Below are positions 4,077-7,121 of a DNA stretch of 7,121 bases, piece after piece. Location: the NCBI GenBank assembly GCA_021778575.1, contig JAJYCH010000248.1:1-7121 (forward strand), in the 5' to 3' direction. The notes beneath the pieces are model-generated. The model was given only the letters and a program-made list of their open reading frames with translations. It did not search any database and had not been told where the DNA came from. The translations under genes and the position numbers were made by a program. The first letter of the stretch is position 1; each line of letters starts with the position of its first letter. The DNA comes from Planctomycetota bacterium. Its GTDB lineage: Bacteria; Planctomycetota; Planctomycetia; Isosphaerales; Isosphaeraceae.

Positions 4077-7000
4077 CGATCCTCACCAGAAACCCGACCT
4101 CGACCGTCACCAGTCGCCCCTCGACCGGGATCAGGCGTCCCCATTTCCTCGGTCGAGGCGGCAACGGCTCTCCGCCGCCTCCGCCCCGAGTCAAAGGGGA
4201 TCTCCCCCCCTGGCGGCGCTGGCTGCGGAAAGGGTTGATCCTCGGCGGCGCGATCGGCCTCGGGGCCTTGATCCCGATGCAGAAAAGCGTTCCGATCGTC
4301 GATACCGACGCCGAGGTCGAGCGGAAGTCGTTCGAGGTCGCCGAGGGGTTCGAGGTCAACCTGTTCGCGTCCGACCCGCTTCTGGCCAAGCCGATCCAGA
4401 TGAACTTTGACGCCAGGGGCCGACTCTGGGTCGCCAGCTCCGAGGTTTATCCCCAGATCAAGCCCGGCGAGGTCGCCAACGACAAGATCGTGATCCTCGA
4501 AGACACCGACAACGACGGCAAGGCCGACAAGACGACCGTCTTCGCCGACAGGCTGCTGATCCCGACCGGAGTCGAACCCGGCGACGGCGGCGCCTACGTC
4601 GCCAATAGCACCGAACTCCTGCACCTGGCCGACACCAACGGTGACGACAAGGCCGACACCCGGAAGATCGTTCTGTCGGGATTCGGCACCGAGGACACCC
4701 ACCACATCCTCCACACCTTGCGGTGGGGTCCGGATGGGATGCTTTACTTCAATCAGTCGATCTACATCCATAGCCATATCGAAACCCCGTTCGGCGTCAA
4801 GCGGCTCGGCGGCGGCGGCGTCTGGCAGTTCCGGCCCGAGTCGATGTGGCTCGACGTCTTCGCCCGAGGGTGGGTCAACCCCTGGGGTCATCACTTCGAT
4901 CGCTGGGGCCAGTCGTTCGTCACCGATGGCGCGGGGGGCAAGGGGATCAACTACGTCGTGCCGGGGGCCTCGTACGAACATGCCGCCGGCGCGAAGCGGA
5001 TGCTGAGCGGCCTCAACCCCGGCAGCCCCAAATATTGCGGGGCCGAGATCCTCAGCGGTCGCCACCTGCCCGACGACTGGCAAGGCAACATCCTGACCAA
5101 CGACTTTCGCGCCAACAACGTCCGGCGATTCGAGATCAGCGACGACGGCGCGGGCTATGCCTCGAAAAACCTGCCCAACCTGATCACCACCCGCTACCCG
5201 GCGTTCCGACCCATCGACATCAAGATGGGTCCCGATGGCGCGATCTATATTGCCGACTGGTACAACCCGATCATCCAGCACGGCGAGGTCGACTTTCGCG
5301 ACCCGCGCCGCGACCACACCCGAGGCCGGATCTGGCGAGTGACCGCCAAGGGTCGGCCGCTGGTGGCCAAGCCGAACCTTGTGGGCGCGACGAATGAACA
5401 GTTGCTCGAATTCTTGAAAGCTCCCGAGGATTGGACCCGCCACTTCGCCAAGCGGGTCTTGAAAGAGCGCGGAACCTCGGTGGTTCCGGCACTCGCCGCC
5501 TGGATCAAGAATCTCGACCCGCGCGATCCGGAGTTCGAGCACCACCGGCTCGAAGGGCTCTGGACTTATGACTCGCTCGCCGTCGTCGAGCCCGATCTGT
5601 TGACCGCCACGCTCAACTCGCCCGATCCTCGGGTCCGCGCGGCGGCCGTTCGGGTCACTCAGCACTGGCTGGGGCGGATCGACGACCCGTTCGGTCGCCT
5701 GGCCGCGCGTGTGATCGACGACCATCCGCGGGTTCGGCTCGAAGCCGTCCGGGCGCTGGGCCACGCGCCCGAGTCGCGCGCCGCCGAGATCGCCTTGCGG
5801 GCTCTCGATCGGCCGGTCGACAAGTTCCTCGACTATGCCCTCTGGCTCACGGTCCGCGACCTCGAAAGCTACTGGATGCCCAGCCTTCGCGACGGCAAAT
5901 TCAACGATGGCGGCGACGCCCGCCGCCTGATCTTCGCGCTCAAGGCGATCGAGTCGCCCGGAGCCGTTCAGCCACTGGTTGAAGCACTTCGAGCCGGCCG
6001 GGTCGCTCCCGCCGACGAGGACCGGGTCCGGGCGTTGATCGCCAGTCTCGGCGGCCCGACCGAGCTGGGGATGATCCTCGACCTGGCCGTGGCTGAGGGG
6101 ACGCCCGAACCGAAGCGGGCCGCTCTGCTCGACGCCCTGGCCGGGGCGACTTCGGCCCGCAAGGTTGTTCCGTCGGGTGATCTCGCCCGGGTCGGACGCT
6201 TGCTCGATTCGCCCGAAGCCGCCGTGAGCGTCTCGGCGGCAAAGACCATCGGGCTCTGGAAGGTCGAGCCGCTCCGCGGTCGCCTGGAAACGCTGGCGCG
6301 CTCGAACGAAACGTCCGAGATCCTCCGGAAAGCGGCGATCACCGGATTGGCTTCGTTTGGACCCGCTTCAACGGAGACCCTGGCCGCGCTGGGGTTGCCC
6401 CCGTACTCGCTGCCGACCCGGCTCGAAGCCGCCGGGGCCCTCGTGACGCTCGACCTGAAGCTGGCGGCGGATCGAGCCGTCGGGGCGCTGGCCGAGGCGA
6501 AGGAGATCGACCCTTCGCTGATCTTCGAAGCCTTCGTCGACCGCAAGGACGGTCCGGGAGCGCTCGCCCGGGCGCTCGAAGGGAAGCCCTTGCCCGCCGA
6601 GGTCGCCAAGGTTGGCGCCCGGATCGCCAGCCTGTCCGGTCGTCCCGACGCCTCGTTGATCGATGCGTTGAATCGCTCGGGAGGACTTGCCACTGGCCCT
6701 CGGAACTGGACCCCGGCCGATCGAGCCGCGCTGGTCGCCGAGGTCGCCCGCAAGGGGGACCCCGCCCGAGGAGAAGCTATTTTCCGCCGCGAAGGCAATC
6801 AATGCCTCAAGTGCCACGCCATCGCCGGCGCGGGGGGCCGGGTCGGTCCCGGCCTGGAAAGCATCGGCGCGAGCGCTCCGGTCGACTACCTGCTCGACTC
6901 GCTGGTCGAGCCCACCAAGGCGGTGAAGGAAGGCTATCACGCGACGGTCGTGGCCACCGCCGACGGTCGGGTTCTGACCGGTTTGAAAATTCGCCAGACC

Positions 7001-7121
7001 GACCAGGAACTCGTGCTTCGAGACGCCGAGGATCGCGAAATCACGATCCCGCTCTCCGCCGTCGAGGAACAAAAGCCCGCCGGTTCATTGATGCCCGCCG
7101 GCCTGACCGACCCGATGAGCC
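4073..7121 (+). CDS. PVC-type membrane-bound dehydrogenase/HEAT/cytochrome c protein (3' end missing)
   Basis: The ATG at 4073 overlaps the upstream stop as ATGA; 1016 codons are present and the frame is open at the right edge. Order of parts: a Pro/Arg-rich N-terminus (1-52); a likely signal anchor after RRWLRK (about 54-69, LILGGAIGLGALIPM); a beta-propeller of the planctomycete/verrucomicrobial membrane-bound dehydrogenase type (about 85-440); HEAT-like helices (about 450-875); and a C-terminal haem domain. Two Asp-rich loops, DTDNDGKAD (144-152) and DTNGDDKAD (187-195), look like calcium sites. CLKCH at 911-915 (bases 6803-6817) is the covalent haem c motif, with Met1007 in SLMPAGL the likely distal ligand. 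Only a few dozen residues should be missing. The propeller probably oxidises a sugar-like substrate and passes electrons to haem c outside the membrane, but the substrate is unknown and the dehydrogenase name rests on fold similarity. Its SGNH neighbour suggests a joint hydrolysis and oxidation role. Confidence 0.9.
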   Translation, partial: MTILTRNPTSTVTSRPSTGIRRPHFLGRGGNGSPPPPPRVKGDLPPWRRWLRKGLILGGAIGLGALIPMQKSVPIVDTDAEVERKSFEVAEGFEVNLFASDPLLAKPIQMNFDARGRLWVASSEVYPQIKPGEVANDKIVILEDTDNDGKADKTTVFADRLLIPTGVEPGDGGAYVANSTELLHLADTNGDDKADTRKIVLSGFGTEDTHHILHTLRWGPDGMLYFNQSIYIHSHIETPFGVKRLGGGGVWQFRPESMWLDVFARGWVNPWGHHFDRWGQSFVTDGAGGKGINYVVPGASYEHAAGAKRMLSGLNPGSPKYCGAEILSGRHLPDDWQGNILTNDFRANNVRRFEISDDGAGYASKNLPNLITTRYPAFRPIDIKMGPDGAIYIADWYNPIIQHGEVDFRDPRRDHTRGRIWRVTAKGRPLVAKPNLVGATNEQLLEFLKAPEDWTRHFAKRVLKERGTSVVPALAAWIKNLDPRDPEFEHHRLEGLWTYDSLAVVEPDLLTATLNSPDPRVRAAAVRVTQHWLGRIDDPFGRLAARVIDDHPRVRLEAVRALGHAPESRAAEIALRALDRPVDKFLDYALWLTVRDLESYWMPSLRDGKFNDGGDARRLIFALKAIESPGAVQPLVEALRAGRVAPADEDRVRALIASLGGPTELGMILDLAVAEGTPEPKRAALLDALAGATSARKVVPSGDLARVGRLLDSPEAAVSVSAAKTIGLWKVEPLRGRLETLARSNETSEILRKAAITGLASFGPASTETLAALGLPPYSLPTRLEAAGALVTLDLKLAADRAVGALAEAKEIDPSLIFEAFVDRKDGPGALARALEGKPLPAEVAKVGARIASLSGRPDASLIDALNRSGGLATGPRNWTPADRAALVAEVARKGDPARGEAIFRREGNQCLKCHAIAGAGGRVGPGLESIGASAPVDYLLDSLVEPTKAVKEGYHATVVATADGRVLTGLKIRQTDQELVLRDAEDREITIPLSAVEEQKPAGSLMPAGLTDPMS
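6803..6817 (+). other. Haem c attachment motif CLKCH
   Basis: Codons 911-915 read Cys-Leu-Lys-Cys-His in frame. The surrounding pattern (GEAIFRREGNQCLKCH, then GGRVGPGLESIG) is that of the C-terminal cytochrome domain of planctomycete/verrucomicrobial haem-binding proteins. Covalent attachment requires export and cytochrome c maturation, consistent with the N-terminal anchor. Confidence 0.93.

Noticed and set aside
4641..5397. Plus-strand frames of 121 and 183 codons inside the cytochrome gene
   Set aside because: Frame-shifted shadows of the propeller domain, Arg/Pro/Ser-rich with no own start signals.
4040..5764. 574-codon minus-strand frame opposite the propeller domain
   Set aside because: It is the antisense shadow of the in-frame dehydrogenase/cytochrome gene, produced by codon bias in high-GC DNA; no ribosome site or recognisable domain.
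5968..7072. Long minus-strand frames (276 and 234 codons) opposite the HEAT/haem part
   Set aside because: They overlap each other and a well-supported gene, with Arg/Ser/Ala-rich shadow composition and no family motif.

Overview
The window is uniformly high-GC DNA of a planctomycete, most likely in or near the Isosphaeraceae. The strongest evidence is a large gene with the PVC-specific layout: membrane-bound dehydrogenase-type beta-propeller, HEAT repeats, then a C-terminal CxxCH haem domain. An SGNH-hydrolase-like gene lies directly in front of it, and a Gly/Tyr-rich secreted protein of planctomycete type lies further left. No tRNA, rRNA, CRISPR array, transposase or phage gene was seen. 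Family names are from recalled motifs, not from searches.

Left end (1-1051): The minus strand carries the first 21 codons of a probable sugar phosphate isomerase/epimerase, reading off the left edge. Upstream of it is the last ~47 codons of an LVIVD-type beta-propeller gene, with a perfect 19-bp tandem duplication over its stop codon. The LVIVD remnant is blocked after ~50 codons by an in-frame stop. From there a HEAT-repeat reading frame runs the opposite way and lacks a credible start. Two divergent genes therefore seem to have lost both 5' ends at one junction near 215-265. A 42-residue membrane peptide follows the HEAT gene.

Middle (1052-2840): A perfect 15-bp hairpin separates the small peptide gene from a converging minus-strand gene for a 371-residue secreted protein of unknown function. 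The 590-bp region between the divergent starts at 2250 and 2841 holds two kinds of palindromic sequence. One is a 16-bp hairpin with an AA loop. The other is a ~76-bp inverted-repeat element with a second hairpin inside it and 8-bp direct repeats on either side, resembling a MITE.

Right (2841-7121): A two-gene unit encodes an exported SGNH-hydrolase-like protein and, through an ATGA overlap, a membrane-anchored propeller/HEAT/cytochrome c protein that leaves the window a few dozen residues before its expected end. Both products should act outside the cytoplasmic membrane. A role in breaking down or oxidising a carbohydrate-like substrate, with electrons passed to haem c, is inferred from the families and is not shown by the sequence. 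The pairing is familiar in planctomycetes. The less ordinary points are the altered catalytic blocks of the SGNH protein, the double truncation at the left, and the palindromic element.
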